Source: Neostapfia colusana (taxonomy: Eukaryota > Streptophyta > Magnoliopsida > Poales > Poaceae). Taken from it: a DNA stretch of 64,000 nt. The notes under the pieces were generated by a model. It was not told the DNA's origin and searched no databases. It was given only the letters and a program-made list of their open reading frames with translations. Positions 12,079 to 23,299 of this stretch are shown here, piece after piece (the stretch's first letter is position 1; each line of letters starts with the position of its first letter). The DNA is taken from NCBI GenBank assembly GCA_030760725.1, contig JASWHV010000005.1:91766622-91830621 (forward strand), read 5' to 3'. Position numbers and translations under genes: made by a program.

Positions 12079-12846
12079 ATGGCGAGGGAAAATTCCAACC
12101 GCCAACGAAGGAACGTTCGTGGTAACAACGAACCACAGGAGGATGGCAATGTGGAAGTTCCTAAAAAGGTCAACCCCGGGGTTGATGCAAGCCACCTTGA
12201 ACGTTTGATGGCTATGCAGAACCAGCTCATGCAAACTATGATACAAACATTGGGTCAGCTGCAGGCCAACAACAACAACAACCCTAACCCCGTTCATGCA
12301 CCCCCACCACAGCCACCGCCACCACTGCCGGCTCACAATGGATTGAAAGAGTTCATGAGGACTAGGACGCCTACTTTTGCAGAAGCCAATGATCCTATGG
12401 AGGCTGATGATTGGCTGAAGTCTATGGAAAAGAAGCATGCTATTGTTCAATGCAATGATCAGGAGAAAGTTCTTTTCGCATCACACCAGCTTATGGGAGC
12501 AGCTGCTGATTGGTGGGACACTCTTTGCAATGCTCATGTCAATCAGGAGACAATCAGTTGGGCTGAATTCAAGGAGAGTTTCAGCTCTCACTATGTCCCT
12601 GAAAGAGTTATGTTGCTAAAAAGGCAGGAGTTTGAAGGTCTTCGTCAAGTGAGGAAGAGCGTGAATGAGTACCTCAACAAGTTCACACAGCTGTCAAGTT
12701 ATGCTCCAGAAGATGTCAACTCGGATCACATAAAGCAGTACTTGTTCATGAGGGGATTGAACAATGAAATTCAAGTTCAGCTGCTCAACAATGATTATGC
12801 AAACATCCAAAAGCTTGTTGACAAAGCTATAGTGGTGGAGAGCAAG
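12079..12846 (+). pseudogene. Family-C chromovirus gag, truncated
   Basis: The ATG at 12079 opens a gag frame of about 256 codons, from a basic N-terminus through a Pro/Asn-rich linker into a Retrotrans_gag-type capsid region. Seen there are DDWLKSMEKK, VLFASHQLMGAAADWWDTL, FSSHYVPE and QEFEGLRQ. No zinc knuckle is reached, because a family-C LTR (TGTAACACCC) begins at 12847 in the middle of the domain. The five bases before it are GCAAG. After that LTR the sequence resumes in RT, so the gag end and the protease are deleted. The reading frame up to the break has no stop, which suggests a modest age for the insertion. Confidence 0.85.
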
Positions 12847-13437
12847 TGTAACACCCTCAATTTTACTACCATGCATTGCATACTTTTTTCATATAGAGAA
12901 GCATTTAAAAAGAAGAAGAAATAAGAGAGGAATATAGAAGCAAATAAAATAGTAAAAGGGAATAAAAATAGAAAATAATAGAAATACATAGAAAAAGAAA
13001 AAAAAGAAAAAGAAAAAATAAATAAAATAGCCAGATTGGGCTACCCCCAATTTTTTCCCAAAATTCCCTAGTTTTCCCCCAAATCCCACTCTCCTTTAAT
13101 TTCCCTAATTTTTCCCAATTTTTCTGATTTTCCCCAAATTCCCCTAGGAAGTCTTTCCCCACATTTAGGGGAGAATTTGCCCCCAATTTTTGCTGCCTGA
13201 ATTAGGGGGAAACCCTAATGGGCCCCACCCCCTTGGCCGCAGCCCATTAGGGGGGGAACTCTAGCCGCCCCCCTTTTTGATTTTTGTGGGATTTTATTTT
13301 CTCAATCAATCTCAGCCATTGGTGGAAAATAAATAATAAAATCCCAGCCCCTAGCTCCCACCTCTTTTAAAATAAAATCTCAGCCATTGGACAATTGGGT
13401 TGCTAAAATCCTAGCCTCCCTAGCTCTTTTCCCCCCT

Positions 13438-13445
13438 TATAAATA
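13438..13445 (+). promoter_or_regulatory. TATA box of family-C LTR C1
   Basis: TATAAATA after a C-rich tract. The same TATAAATA sits at the equivalent place in the copies at 18253-18260 and 23916-23923. Confidence 0.6.
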
Positions 13446-14310
13446 AAACCCTCCCCCATAGCCGCCACCCCCACCTATCTTTTTGGCCGCCGCCCTACCT
13501 TGCTGCCAGCTGAAGTTGCCGCCCCCCTGCTGGAGTTTGGCCACCGTCGGAGCTCCGTCACGCCTCGCTGTCGCCGAAGAAAAAGCCCTTGACGTTCTGC
13601 CCTAGCCGCAGCCTCGTAGTTCTCCATAGAAAATCTTCTGCTGCTGCCATTGCAAGGAAGGAGGTCCTGTTGCAAGGAAAAGAGGAGGAACAAGTTAGGT
13701 AGGTTTCCATTACCCCTCTTACAACATCACCACTGTTTTTACGCACCCGTTTTCTCCACCCCCTGCGAGCAGAAAATTCTACTTGTGGACAGACCATGTT
13801 TTGGTCGATTTTTTATGGTGGAATTGATCTATAAAGTGTGTCAAGATCATGACCACGTCCACACTTGATCCCAGCAGACTTGTTCATCATAAAACCCCAT
13901 GGAAGTCTACTAAAACATGCAAGAACACGTACAGACTGATTTTTATAAACTGCACCATAGGAATTGCATTCATCCACCTCATTGCATCTTGAGTAAAGTT
14001 CGTGCATGATAATTGATTGCTGTAAATTTTGTATGTGCGTGGTCATGAGTAGAAGGACACACTCAAGAGGCCGTCTATGAGTAAGTACAGCATCAAGACT
14101 TCGAGACGCTTGAGCAACACGAACCGCGGGAGCAAGGCAAGTGCCCCTTGACCACATTGATCCCATGTTTTTGAAACTGTTTTGGTTGCGAAAACTCGTA
14201 TGCTTGTGTCAACTTGTTGGGACACCCTTTTATAGGAGTTTACTAGTTTTGTTAACCATCCTTGTTGCCCGGAAAGTTGAAGAGTCGGGTATGGTCGTTT
14301 TCCCTTTTGC

Positions 14311-14634
14311 TTCGCTTACTTTACGGGATACGGGAAGCTGAAATAAAACTTATTAGCTACTGCACTCATATGAATAAAGATGATGAGAACTTGATGATGT
14401 AAATGACCATGGAATCAGGGAGATCTAGGCGAGCTTGGTTCGTGGATGTTGCTCAATGAGATGGTGGTTCGCTTCGCTTAATTTACGGGATACGGGAAGC
14501 TGAAATAAAACTTGTTAGCTACTGCATTCATATGAATAAAGATGATGAGAACTTGATGATGTTAATAAGAATGGAATCAGGGAGATCTAGGCGAGCTTGG
14601 TTCATGGATGTTGCTGAATGAGATGGTGGTTTGC
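14311..14634 (+). repeat. 162-bp tandem duplication in LTR C1
   Basis: Two copies begin TTCGCTTA at 14311 and 14473. They share the CTGAAATAAAACTT and GAGATCTAGGCGAGCTTGG segments with a few mismatches. The full LTR at 23300-26098 has a single copy, so the duplication arose after the two separated. Confidence 0.85.
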
Positions 14635-14862
14635 TTGTCGTAGATCTAAGGACTGGTTCATGCTAGCACATGCCAGGAAAACAGTGCCACCACAAGGCCA
14701 AATATGGGTGCGACTTACCTGACTAATTAGGTGTGTTGCTAGCTTGTTATGGACCATTGGATGGCACGCGGAATGGGAGTCGAGGAGGACTGCCCTAGGA
14801 ACTGCATGGCACAATAGGGGGCCAGTGGGTGGGAGAATGGAGATTCGAGCCTGACGGTGAAA

Positions 14863-15558
14863 TTTGGAAGAAGTGACATTTGAAAAGTATTCCGGTGGTT
14901 CAAGAATATTCAGATGTGTTCCTGGAAGAACTTCCAGGTATGCCACCTGACCGAGACATCAAATTTGCCATTGATTTAGTACCCGGAACTGCACCTATAG
15001 CAAAGAGGCTATATAGGATGCCTGCTAATGAATTGGTGGAGCTCAAAAAGCAAATTCAGGAGCATCTAGATAAGGGTTTTATACGCCCAAGCTCGTCACC
15101 GTGGGGAGCCCCTGTGCTCTTCATAGACAAGAAAGATGGGACCCAAAGGATGTGTGTGGCCTATAGGTCTCTCAACAAAGTGACGATCAAGAATAAGTAC
15201 CCGCTGCCCCGCATAGAGGAATTATTCGATCAAATGAAAGGTGCCCGAATTTTCTCCAAGATTGATCTTCGGTCGAGATACTTCCAGCTGAAGATTAAGC
15301 CCTCTAACATACCCAAGACTGCATTTCGAACACGGTATGGTTCGTATGAGTATACCGTTATGTCTTTTGGGTTAACGGATGTACCAGCATACTTTATGTA
15401 CCTCATGAATAAGGTCTTCATGGAGTAATTGGACAAGTTTGTTGTGGTTTTCATCGACGACATCATGGTGTATTTGAAAAGCGAGGAAGAACATGAAGAA
15501 CACTTGAGGTTGACGTTGCAGAAACTGCGAGAGCATCAATTGTAAGCCAAGTTCAGCA
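14863..15558 (+). pseudogene. Family-C chromovirus reverse transcriptase, N-terminal part
   Basis: Pol enters just before the RT domain: VVQEYSDVFLEELPGMPPDR, then GFIRPSSSPWGAPVLF, NKYPLPRIEELFDQ, FSKIDLRSRYFQL, VMSFGLTDVPAYF, then after a TAG at about 15426 the active site FIDDIMVY. A further TAG lies near 15543. Protease and gag end are absent upstream, where the C1 LTR joins directly. The motif set and the sequel (RNase H, integrase, chromodomain) place it with Del/Tekay-like chromoviruses. It is inactive. Confidence 0.85.
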
Positions 15559-16353
15559 AGTGTCAATTTTGGCTAAAGGAGATACGTTCCTAGGCCACAT
15601 TATCTTCCAAGGAGGAGTGTCGGTTGATCCTGGAATAGTGAGAGATGTTTTGAAGTGGAACCAACCGCAGAATGTGAGGGATACTCGGAGTTTCCCTGGG
15701 ATGGCTGGATACTACCGCCGGTTCATCAAGGATTTCTCCAAAATAGCGAAGCCTATGACTGAGTTGCTCATGAAAGGGAAATCATTTCAATAGACACAAG
15801 CGTGTCAAGACAGCTTTGAGGAGCTAAAGAAGAGATTAACAACAGCGCCGGTTTTGGTATTGCCGGACGTGAGCAAGAGTTTCGATATATATTGTGACGG
15901 ATCAAGACAAGGGCTTGGATGTGTGCTCATGCAAGGAGGCCAAGTGGTAGCCTATGCATCGAGGCAATTAAAGAAACATGAGCTGAATTACCACACACTG
16001 ACTTGGAACTTGCAGCCGTGGTACATGCCTTGAAGATTTGGAGGCATTATATCCTTGGCCACCGATGTGAGATCTATATGGATCACAAAAGCCTAAAGTA
16101 TATATTCACGCAAACAGATCTGAATTTGAGGCAACGTTGATGGTTGGAACTCATCAAGGATTATGATGTTGGAATCAACTATCACCCCAGAAAGGCCAAT
16201 GTAGTAGCTGATGCGTTGAGTCGAAAGGGAGCATGTCACCAACTCACGGTTCGGGAGATGCCACCCGAGCTGCGTAAGGAGTTTGAACGGTTGCATCTCG
16301 GATTCTTGAACGAGATGGAGGTGATCGAACTGAACTCAACGCTGGAACAATAG
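15559..16353 (+). pseudogene. Family-C RT thumb and RNase H
   Basis: After a frameshift near 15580 the frame reads FLGHIIFQGGVSVDPG and GYYRRFIKDFSKIAKPM, the RT thumb and connection. A stop at about 15792 follows, then the RNase H region, with DIYCDGSRQGLGCVLMQ and a degraded middle holding several stops (16010-16140). The frame is picked up again at ELIKDYDVGINYHPRKAN and VVADALSRK (about 16150-16230). It ends at TAG 16351-16353. Context and order fit gypsy pol; no active enzyme is possible. Confidence 0.8.
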
Positions 16354-17784
16354 ATACGAGATGTCCAAGCAACAGATGAGGAAATCAAGGAAATTAAGGA
16401 AAGAATCCGACAAGGCATAGAAAAGGATTTCAAGGAAGACGAGAATGGTACGCTTTGGTTAGAGAAAAGGACTTCTGTGCCTAACGTGAAGCACATCCTC
16501 GACACGGTATTAAAGGAGGCACATGACTCACCTTATTCCATACACCCCGGCTGTACAAATATGTACAAGGACCTGAAAACATGCTATTGGTGGGATGGTA
16601 TGAAAAGGGACATCGCTGAATATGTCGCCCTATGCGGCACGTTCCAACGAGTGAAGGCCAAACATCAAAGACCCGCTGAATTATTGCAGCCATTAAAACT
16701 ACCCGAGTGGAATTGGGAAGACATCAGCATGGATTTCATTGTCGGATTGCCACATACTCAATCCGGCTACGACTCCATTTGGGTTATCGTGGACCGATTG
16801 ATGAAAACAGCCCATTTCCTTCCTGTTAGAACCAAGTACGTCGTCGCACAACTAGCCGAGCTATATATGGAGCAAATCGTGTGTCACCATGGAGTTCCGA
16901 AGAGGATAGTTTCAGATCAAGGTTCTCAATTTACCTCTAGGTTCTAGAAGAAGCTGCATGAAGCCATGGGTACGCGATTGAATTTCAGCTCCGCATATCA
17001 CCCGCAAACCGACAGGCAAACTGAGAGAACAAATCAGATTTTGGAAGACATGTTAAGAGCTTGTGCCTTGAAACATGGGCGTAGTTGGGATAAGAGCTTG
17101 CCATATGCTGAATTTTTGTATAACAACAGTTACTAAGCCAGCTTGAGGATGTCACCTTTCGAAGCATTGTATGGTAGACGGTGTAGAACACCGCTGTTCT
17201 GGAATGAGACTGGAGAAAGCCAAGTATTTGGACCTGAAGTGCTGTAAGATGCTGAAAAGCAAGTCCAAACGATACGTGAAAACTTGAAGGCCGCTCAGTC
17301 ACGACAAAAGTGTTATGCGGACAATAGGTGAAGAAGATTGACCTTCGAAGTGGGAGACTTCGTGTATATTAAGGTGTCACCTATCCGAGGCCAGTCAAAG
17401 GCAAGTTAGCATCTCGCTACATCAGGCCATTCAAGATTTTGGGCAAGTGAGGAGAGGTAGCCTATCAACTAGAGCTGCCAACGCACCTCTCCGACGTGCA
17501 CTACGTGTTTCACGTATCTCAGCTCAACAAATGCCTAAGAATACCGGAGGAACAAGTACCGATGGATGAGCTAGAGCTTCAAGAGGATCTTACCTACGCG
17601 GAACACCCCGTCAAAATCATGGACGTATAAAGAAAAGGGTCACGAGGAATAAAGTGATCCGTTGATGCAAGGTACAATGGAGCCATCACATGGAAGCCGA
17701 AACTACATGGGAACGTGAGGAAGATCTCAAGGCGGAATTCCCCCATCTTTTCTCCACTGTATTGAATCTCGAGGGCGAGATTCA
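16354..17784 (+). pseudogene. Family-C integrase and degraded chromodomain
   Basis: Zinc-binding region: HDSPYSIHPG with later CGTFQRVKA, where one cysteine of the CxxC pair reads phenylalanine. Core: ISMDFIVGLP, RIVSDQGSQF and QTERTNQILED, so all three catalytic acids are present. A TAG interrupts at about 16946, and further stops lie near 17135, 17247 and 17329. The GKLA and chromodomain part (about 17400-17760) is shifted out of frame. The parallel copy at 22693-23299 keeps it open. A purine tract and the 3' LTR follow directly. Confidence 0.85.
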
Positions 17785-17801
17785 TTTTAAGGGGGTAGGT
17801 T
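17785..17801 (+). other. Polypurine tract before family-C 3' LTR
   Basis: TTTTAAGGGGGTAGG directly precedes the LTR start TGTAACACCC, the normal place for the plus-strand primer. The same tract with one more G precedes the LTR at 23300. Confidence 0.75.
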
Positions 17802-17873
17802 TGTAACACCCTCAAATTCACTACCATGCATTGCATACAGTTTTCATGTAGAGAAGCATTTAAAAAGAAGTAG

Positions 17874-17999
17874 AAATGGAGAAAGAACCATAGAAATGGT
17901 GAAAGAACCATAGAAATGGAGAAAGAACCATAGAAATGGACAAAGAACCATAGAAACGGAGAAGGGAATATAGAAATGGATCAGGGAACATAGAAATGG
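17874..17999 (+). repeat. About 20-bp tandem repeats in LTR U3
   Basis: Roughly six units of the type GAAATGGAGAAAGAACCATA are arrayed head to tail, with the last units more diverged. The other family-C LTRs have only a loose purine-rich stretch here. Confidence 0.8.
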
Positions 18000-18170
18000 A
18001 GAGAAATGGAAATAAGATAGCTGAATTGAGCCATCCCAAATTTCCCCCAAATTTCCACTAAATTTCCCCCAAATCTCCCCAAATTCTCCAAAATTCCCCT
18101 ATGGGGAATTTCCCCCACATTTGGGGGGAATTCCCCCCAAATTAGCCGCAGCCTTGAGGGTAGGGAAGCC

Positions 18171-18240
18171 CTAGGACTCTTTGGTTGAGTCGCAACTTGA
18201 CTAGGATTCTTTGGTTGAGTCCCAATTGGACTAGGACTCT
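18171..18240 (+). repeat. 30-bp tandem repeats in LTR U3
   Basis: Units beginning CTAGGA(C/T)TCTTTGGTTGAG start at 18171 and 18201, with a partial one at 18231, just upstream of the TATA box. The same sequence type, expanded, occurs in reverse orientation at 22202-22369. Confidence 0.75.
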
Positions 18241-20709
18241 CCTTTCCCCCCTTATAAATACAAGCCCCAGGAGGGATGTAAAATCCCAAGAAAGGGACTC
18301 GCAAAAATTGTTCATCACCTCACAACACCACAGCTCTTGTGATGGATATCTCATGAACACTTGTGAAAAGCAAGTAACCACCATCAAAAAGGTGTTTAGA
18401 GGGGAAAGCGTTAACTTCCAAAAAGTAGGATTTCTACACATAAACATGGAAGGCTGAGCTCACCCTAGACCTTATGTATTCTTGGGAAGGCTCAGGCCAA
18501 ATTTCATGCAAATCCAATACTTTTTGAGTCACTTTTGGAGACAATTCAAAAAGGGTCCAATTTGAGTGCAAATTCAAATTGCAGCCACTTTCATCACTTT
18601 AATTCAAAAATTGACTTCATATTCAAACTCAGCATATTTTTCTGAGTTAGTCCACCAATTTTCATCCCCAGTGGAGCTCATCTTGTCAGGAGCCAAATTT
18701 GCATGAATTCAAAACTGAATTTGAATTTCAAATTCAAATGGCCAGCAAATTTAGCCAAACCACTTTCAAACTTAGGAAAAAAAATTCAAACAATGACTTG
18801 GAGGCTAAGTCTCTCATTCAGTTGTGAGTAGCTGGGATATTTTCAGTAAAAACAGAAATGAAAAATTGGAAAAGAAATTAGAGGGGGAAGGGCCCACTGG
18901 TCAGTGACTGTGCTCAGAGGGAAACCGACTCGGTGCCCGTCGGTCAGCCGCCGGGGCTGTTGCCGCCTCATGGACTCGCCAGCGCATGTCTGGATCAGCT
19001 CGTGCCCCCCTCCCGATCACCACGTACACGGCACAAACAGATTTCGCTGCCTCCCTCGCCTGCACCGCTCTGCTCAGCTCCCGCGCGCGCGAAAAACAGC
19101 AGCGGCGACCGCACCTCCGAGCCTCGGCGCGCACTGGTGCCGATCATCGATCGCTCATGGTCCCTGCAGCAAAAAGGAGCACCAAGGTGTGCTCTAGCTG
19201 TTCCCCGTGCTGCACCAGCGAGTTGCACTCGGTTGTGCGCGGTTTAAGCCGTCGAAGTCAAGAAACCGGAAGGAACCGGCGGAGCTGTGCTTCGGCTCAC
19301 CGACGACAGCCCAATCCGGCCATCCTCCCCGACCACGTGCTACACAATAAAGGTGCATGGGGATCCCTAGATGGTGTAGGCGCAAACTTTTCAGCAAATA
19401 ATCCATCGGGTAGCAAGAATTTTAGAAAGTCCCGAACCCTAGTGCAACAGACCGAGTTCGGCAAAAACCGAAAATTTGGCCTACACGTTGAATCAATGGT
19501 CAAGCTAGCTCGCAAGTAGCTTCTACACCTCCTAGCATCCCTCTTCGAGGAAGAAATGAGCACAACCGTCCAGAAATGGCCAAGTTATAGCAGTTTCCAT
19601 AGCCGTCGGTGCAAACACGGCTCGGGTCGCCGTCGAGAGTGGGTTTGCAGGCATTTTTAGCTTTCGAGGTTGCTCACGTCGGGTTCCTCATGACCCACTG
19701 GTGCTCCCCGAGCAAACCGTGACTCTTTTCATGCCTCAGAGAGTTAGAACGACCTCGCCGGAGCCCTAACCTCCGCGGTTGACATCGCACGACCATTTCT
19801 GGTCACCGCCGGTGGGCTCCGACCCCCGAGGCAAGTTCCACGTGGCGAGATAGGGCTAGGCGGCCAGTTCTAGCGCTGGGGGCGGTCGGGAAGTCAGTTC
19901 CAGTGAACCTCGCCGGAGTGCGCCGCCGCCGAACACGCGGCACGCGCGAGGAGGAAGAAGGCAGGTGGTGGGGCCCACCCGCAGAGTTTAAACATTTTTG
20001 GGATTTTCCAGTTTAGTTCAAACTTCAAATGCACATAACTTCTGCTAGGAAGCTCCAAATTCAGTGAACCAAATTTTTCTGAACTCAGCTTTTTGAGTAC
20101 TTTCCAGCAACACAAATTTCAGCTCATGAAACTTAATGATTTTCCAGAATTAATTCCTTAAAATATAAACTGTTAAGAATTTTATCTGGAGAATTACTTT
20201 ATGAGAAGTTCTGAAATTTGGCTTAGAGGTTCATTAGAAAATCCTTGAGTCACAGTAAAATTTTCAGAACCATCGGAGTTCATTTAGTCCTCCTAATGGT
20301 GTGATTAAGTGAACTGCCCAGAGAAAATAGAAAATTGCACAGAAACATTTTTCATATTTTCTCAAATATTGTTTAGGGTATAACTTTATCTAGAATTCTT
20401 CAAATGACATGAAACCAATTCCTTTAGAACCATCTCAAATTCTAATTTACAGAAAGTAATTGTTGGAGCCATGAAAACCCCTGGAATTCATTAGAGGCTC
20501 CAATATTGACCAAATATGCTTTTGATTTGTACAACACTCAAATGAACTTTGTTTCAAATGAAGCTTGGTCAAGACTCTGGTTAGGACCCTACTAAGCCAC
20601 CATAAAAATTTCAGAGCCAAAGGGGAGGGCTAGCTAGAATTATGGACTTTACATATTCAAGTTCAAACATTGCATTTAAGTTGACGTATAGTATATCGTT
20701 TAAGTGTAG

Positions 20710-20790
20710 TCGCTGAAGGCGAGGAAACTCCGGAAGTGCTTGACTTCCTTGTTCCGGACGAAGCCCTAACCACTGACCAGCAGCAACAAG
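20710..20790 (+). other. Exon-like block a, L4 copy
   Basis: These 81 bp lie between AG and GGCAAGC. The frame reads PEVLDF and DQQQQGK, as in T1/T2, with several third-position changes (for example CCG GAA GTG CTT against CCC GAA GTC CTA). Confidence 0.45.
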
Positions 20791-21774
20791 GCAAGCCCCG
20801 GTTTACATTGAACCATTTTACAAAGTTTTGCTTTGTTATATACTTAGTATGAGGCATATGAATGTGCATTAGGTGTAGGATGGATCAAACCCAAGTGCAT
20901 AACCAGAATTTTCATATAAGAGTGAGGGTAGTGTCTAAGTCCTCGAGTAGACATGCTATGCTCAATGATTCATAGAACTTCGGTACAAGTCAAGTAGTTG
21001 GGATCTACTCTCGAGTTAGGCTTGGGACACACGGGATTGGTTCGAGTGAGCTGAGATCACTTCAGTGATGAAAATGAGACTAGGCAGGGGCTAGGGCATA
21101 GCAAGAGGAAGTCTTGTGTGCGCAGCCCTGTCCGTGTTGATTGAGGACTGATCCGTGTGCGGCCCACGCTGATCAAGTTTGAACTACCGAAGGCATATCG
21201 GATATATGGGCCCCGGTAAACCGATGTATCCTAAACCTCCGGGCGTCGAGGCATAACACACCGATTTATAGGTGTAGGCTGAGGGCAGCAAGGTGGAAAT
21301 CTGCTAACGGCATAGAGAGATGCTCCGTGTAGGGAACCTCCTGCTCGTTTCGGTGCGACCGGTTTGACGTTTCGGCTGTTAGGTGAAAGGTTGTCCCGTA
21401 CAACATCGAGTGAGCATGCTGTGCAGCTCCATGGGTGAGTGTACGTGACGTGCTCTTCGGGTATCCCTGCAGGTGTATATCGAGTCAATTCAGCGTCCCT
21501 CATGGTGAATAGTACCAATTGGTCACTGAGTCGTGACGTAGGTTAATATATGAAATGTGATGATTCAATATTGCTGTTATGATAAAATTGTATTGCTACA
21601 TGTGTGCCACCAAATATTGCTCACTAAATTTCATATTCATGAACTGTTAACTTGTTGCTAAAAGATGAACTAAGGATGAACTTTTAGGCGTGTCCATTTG
21701 CTGAAATTTACCATCCCATGCTTGTGTAAACTGCATGTAGAGTTTCATGCCTAGGTGAGTCGGTTAAGTCTTGT

Positions 21775-21790
21775 TGAGCCATCGTGCTCA
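21775..21790 (+). other. Conserved LTR hairpin (L4 copy)
   Basis: TGAGC/GCTCA stem with a CATCGT loop, 25 bp upstream of the acceptor-like TTTTTCAG. Confidence 0.5.
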
Positions 21791-21815
21791 TGGTTGCTGC
21801 TTAAGTGTTTTTCAG

Positions 21816-21900
21816 GTGAGGAGTATCCCACGAGTCCACCGGCGAGGGCTACCCTCCGTCGGGGACCACGGCTGAGTGGGAGCCATACACGCCTCGCTGA
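21816..21900 (+). other. Exon-like block b, L4 copy
   Basis: It follows TTTTTCAG. It starts in the frame GEEYP and ends AEWEPYTPR-stop, against VEWESCTPQS-stop in T2. Its length is 85 bp against 89 in T1/T2, so this copy carries a net frameshift between the two ends. Confidence 0.4.
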
Positions 21901-22160
21901 GCTGAGGAGTGCAGCTAGTGTGGGTTGCCCTAGGGCTAGGCAACCAACTTTTGCTAGATAGGTGGCGTGAGTTGTATAAACTTAGCTTCCGCTTTTGTAA
22001 TCCAAATACTAATTTGTAACTGAAGTCTTGTACTAGTTTGTACATATTCAGTTGTTTTTCTATGTAATACAATGTTGTCCTTATGATGTGTGTTGTCGGG
22101 TGTCGCATCGTGCGGCACCACCATCTGTGATCCTAGATGAGCGGATCCCGGTCCGCCACA

Positions 22161-22692
22161 ATTTATAAGGGGGAAAAAGAGTCCTAGGAGTAGGGAACAA
22201 AGAGTCCTAAAGGTGGGGGACTAACCAAAGAGTCCTAGAGGTGGGAGATTAACCAAAGAGTCCTAGAGCTGGGGGATTAACCCAAGAGTCCTAGAGGTGG
22301 GGGATTAACCCAAGAGTCTTGTAGGTGGGGGACTAACCCAAGAGTCCTAGATGTGGGGGACTAGGGTTCCCCCCTAATGGGCTGCGGCCAAGGGGAGGTG
22401 GGCCCAATTAGGGTTCCCCCCTAATTTGGTGCGAACCCTAGGGGAATTTTGCGGAATTTGGGGAAAATTATGAAAAATTGGGAAGAATTTGGGAATTTTT
22501 GGGGAAGGGTAAAATTTGGGAAAAAAATTGGGATGGCCCAATTTGGCTATTTTATTTTTATTATTTTCCATTTATATTTCCTTTTATCACTTTATTAGCT
22601 TCTATATTCCTCTCTTCATTTCTTCTTTTTTTAAATGCTTCTCTACATGAAAAAATTATGCAATGCATGGTAGTGAAATTGAGGATGTTACA
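22161..22692 (-). repeat. Family-C LTR, 5' part, inverted
   Basis: On the minus strand it starts at 22692 with TGTAACATCCTCAATTTCAC and the CCATGCATTGCATA block. It then runs through the purine- and C-rich U3 to the TTATAAAT of the TATA region at 22161. It mirrors 17802-18276 across L4. The remaining LTR and its element are absent, and plus-strand integrase follows at once at 22693. Confidence 0.8.
22202..22369 (-). repeat. 28-bp tandem repeats, six units
   Basis: Units of the plus-strand type GAGTCCTAGAGGTGGGGGAT begin at 22202, 22230, 22258, 22286, 22314 and 22342, exactly 28 bp apart. A partial first unit begins at 22179. It is the reverse of the U3 repeat type seen at 18171-18240. Confidence 0.9.
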
Positions 22693-23282
22693 AGACCGGA
22701 GAAAGCCAAGTATTTGGACCCAAAGTGCTGCAAGACACCGAAAAGCAAGTCCAAACTATACGTGAAAACTTGAAGGCCGCTCAATCATGACAAAAGGGCT
22801 ATGCAGACAATAGGCAAAGAAGTTTGACCTTCGAAGTTGGAGACTTCGTGTACCTTAAGGTGTCGCCTATCCGAGGCCAACGACGGTTCAACGTCATAGG
22901 CAAGTTAGCATCTCGTTACATCGGGCCATTCAAGATTTTGGACAAGCGAGGAGAGGTAGCCTATCAACAACACCTGCCAATGCACCTCTCTGACGTGCAT
23001 GACGTGTTTCACGTATCCCAGCTCAAGAAGTGCCTAAGAGTGTCGGAAGAACAAGTACCAATGGATGAGGTAGAACTTCAGGAGGATCTAACCTACGCGG
23101 AACACCCTATCAAAATCTTGGACGTGAAGGAAAGGATCATGAGGAACAAAGTAATCCGTTGGTGCAAGGTACAATGGAGCCATCGCACGGAAGCGGAAGC
23201 TACATGGGAACGTGAGGAAGACCTCAAGGCAGAATTCCCTCATCTTTTCTCCACTCTATCGAATCTCAAGGGCGACATTTAT
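22693..23282 (+). pseudogene. Family-C integrase tail with type II chromodomain
   Basis: It starts mid-integrase (TGESQVFGPKVLQ, equivalent to about 17212). One TGA replaces an arginine codon near 22787, and the frame is then open. It gives the GPY-like region (GKLASRYIGPFKILDKRGEV), then a chromodomain with ILDVKERIMRNKVIRW, KVQWSHRTEAEATWERE and FPHLF. The chromodomain would direct integration to particular chromatin marks. The frame ends just before the polypurine tract and the LTR at 23300. This is the best preserved family-C pol end in the window and a second copy of 17200-17800. Confidence 0.85.
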
Positions 23283-23299
23283 TTTAAGGGGGGTAGGTT
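23283..23299 (+). other. Polypurine tract before LTR C2
   Basis: TTTTAAGGGGGGTAGG abuts the LTR start at 23300. Confidence 0.75.

Larger units (their letters stand above)
12847..14862 (+). repeat. Family-C LTR copy C1, 3' truncated
   Basis: It starts TGTAACACCCTCAA and matches the full LTR at 23300-26098 up to about 14862, after which pol follows without the last kilobase of the LTR or a primer site. The order is a conserved CCATGCATTGCATA block, purine-rich then C-rich tracts, a TATA box, a GC-rich transcribed start region and AT-rich sequence. A 162-bp tandem duplication (14311-14634) is private to this copy. It is either an insertion into gag with a later deletion or the 5' LTR of the adjoining pol. 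Confidence 0.75.
17802..18276 (+). repeat. Family-C 3' LTR, 5' part only
   Basis: It starts TGTAACACCCTCAAATTCAC after the polypurine tract and reaches the TATA box (18253-18260). It then stops at 18276, where long LTR L4 begins. It carries two subfamily-specific tandem repeat blocks in U3. On the far side of L4 the matching LTR part occurs in inverted orientation (22161-22692) rather than as the missing 3' remainder. Confidence 0.8.
18277..22160 (+). repeat. Long gypsy LTR L4, about 3.9 kb
   Basis: It starts TGTAAAATCCCAAG and ends GGTCCGCCACA. The internal order matches the T1/T2 LTRs: a GTTCATCACC block, AT-rich sequence with repeated TTCAAATTCAAA motifs, a GC-rich block (about 18900-19950), CATAACTT...AAGCTCCAAAT sequence, exon-like block a, an intron-like stretch, a hairpin, an acceptor and exon-like block b. 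It is clearly diverged from T1/T2 and so comes from a related subfamily. No internal region or primer site adjoins. The flanks AGGGA and ATTTA do not match, so it is not a simple solo-LTR insertion. Confidence 0.7.

Noticed and set aside
18986..19519. 177-codon open frame and its neighbours in the GC-rich block of L4
   Set aside because: They overlap each other in several frames on both strands, lack an ATG or known domain, and are not kept in the T1/T2 LTRs. High GC makes stops rare by chance.
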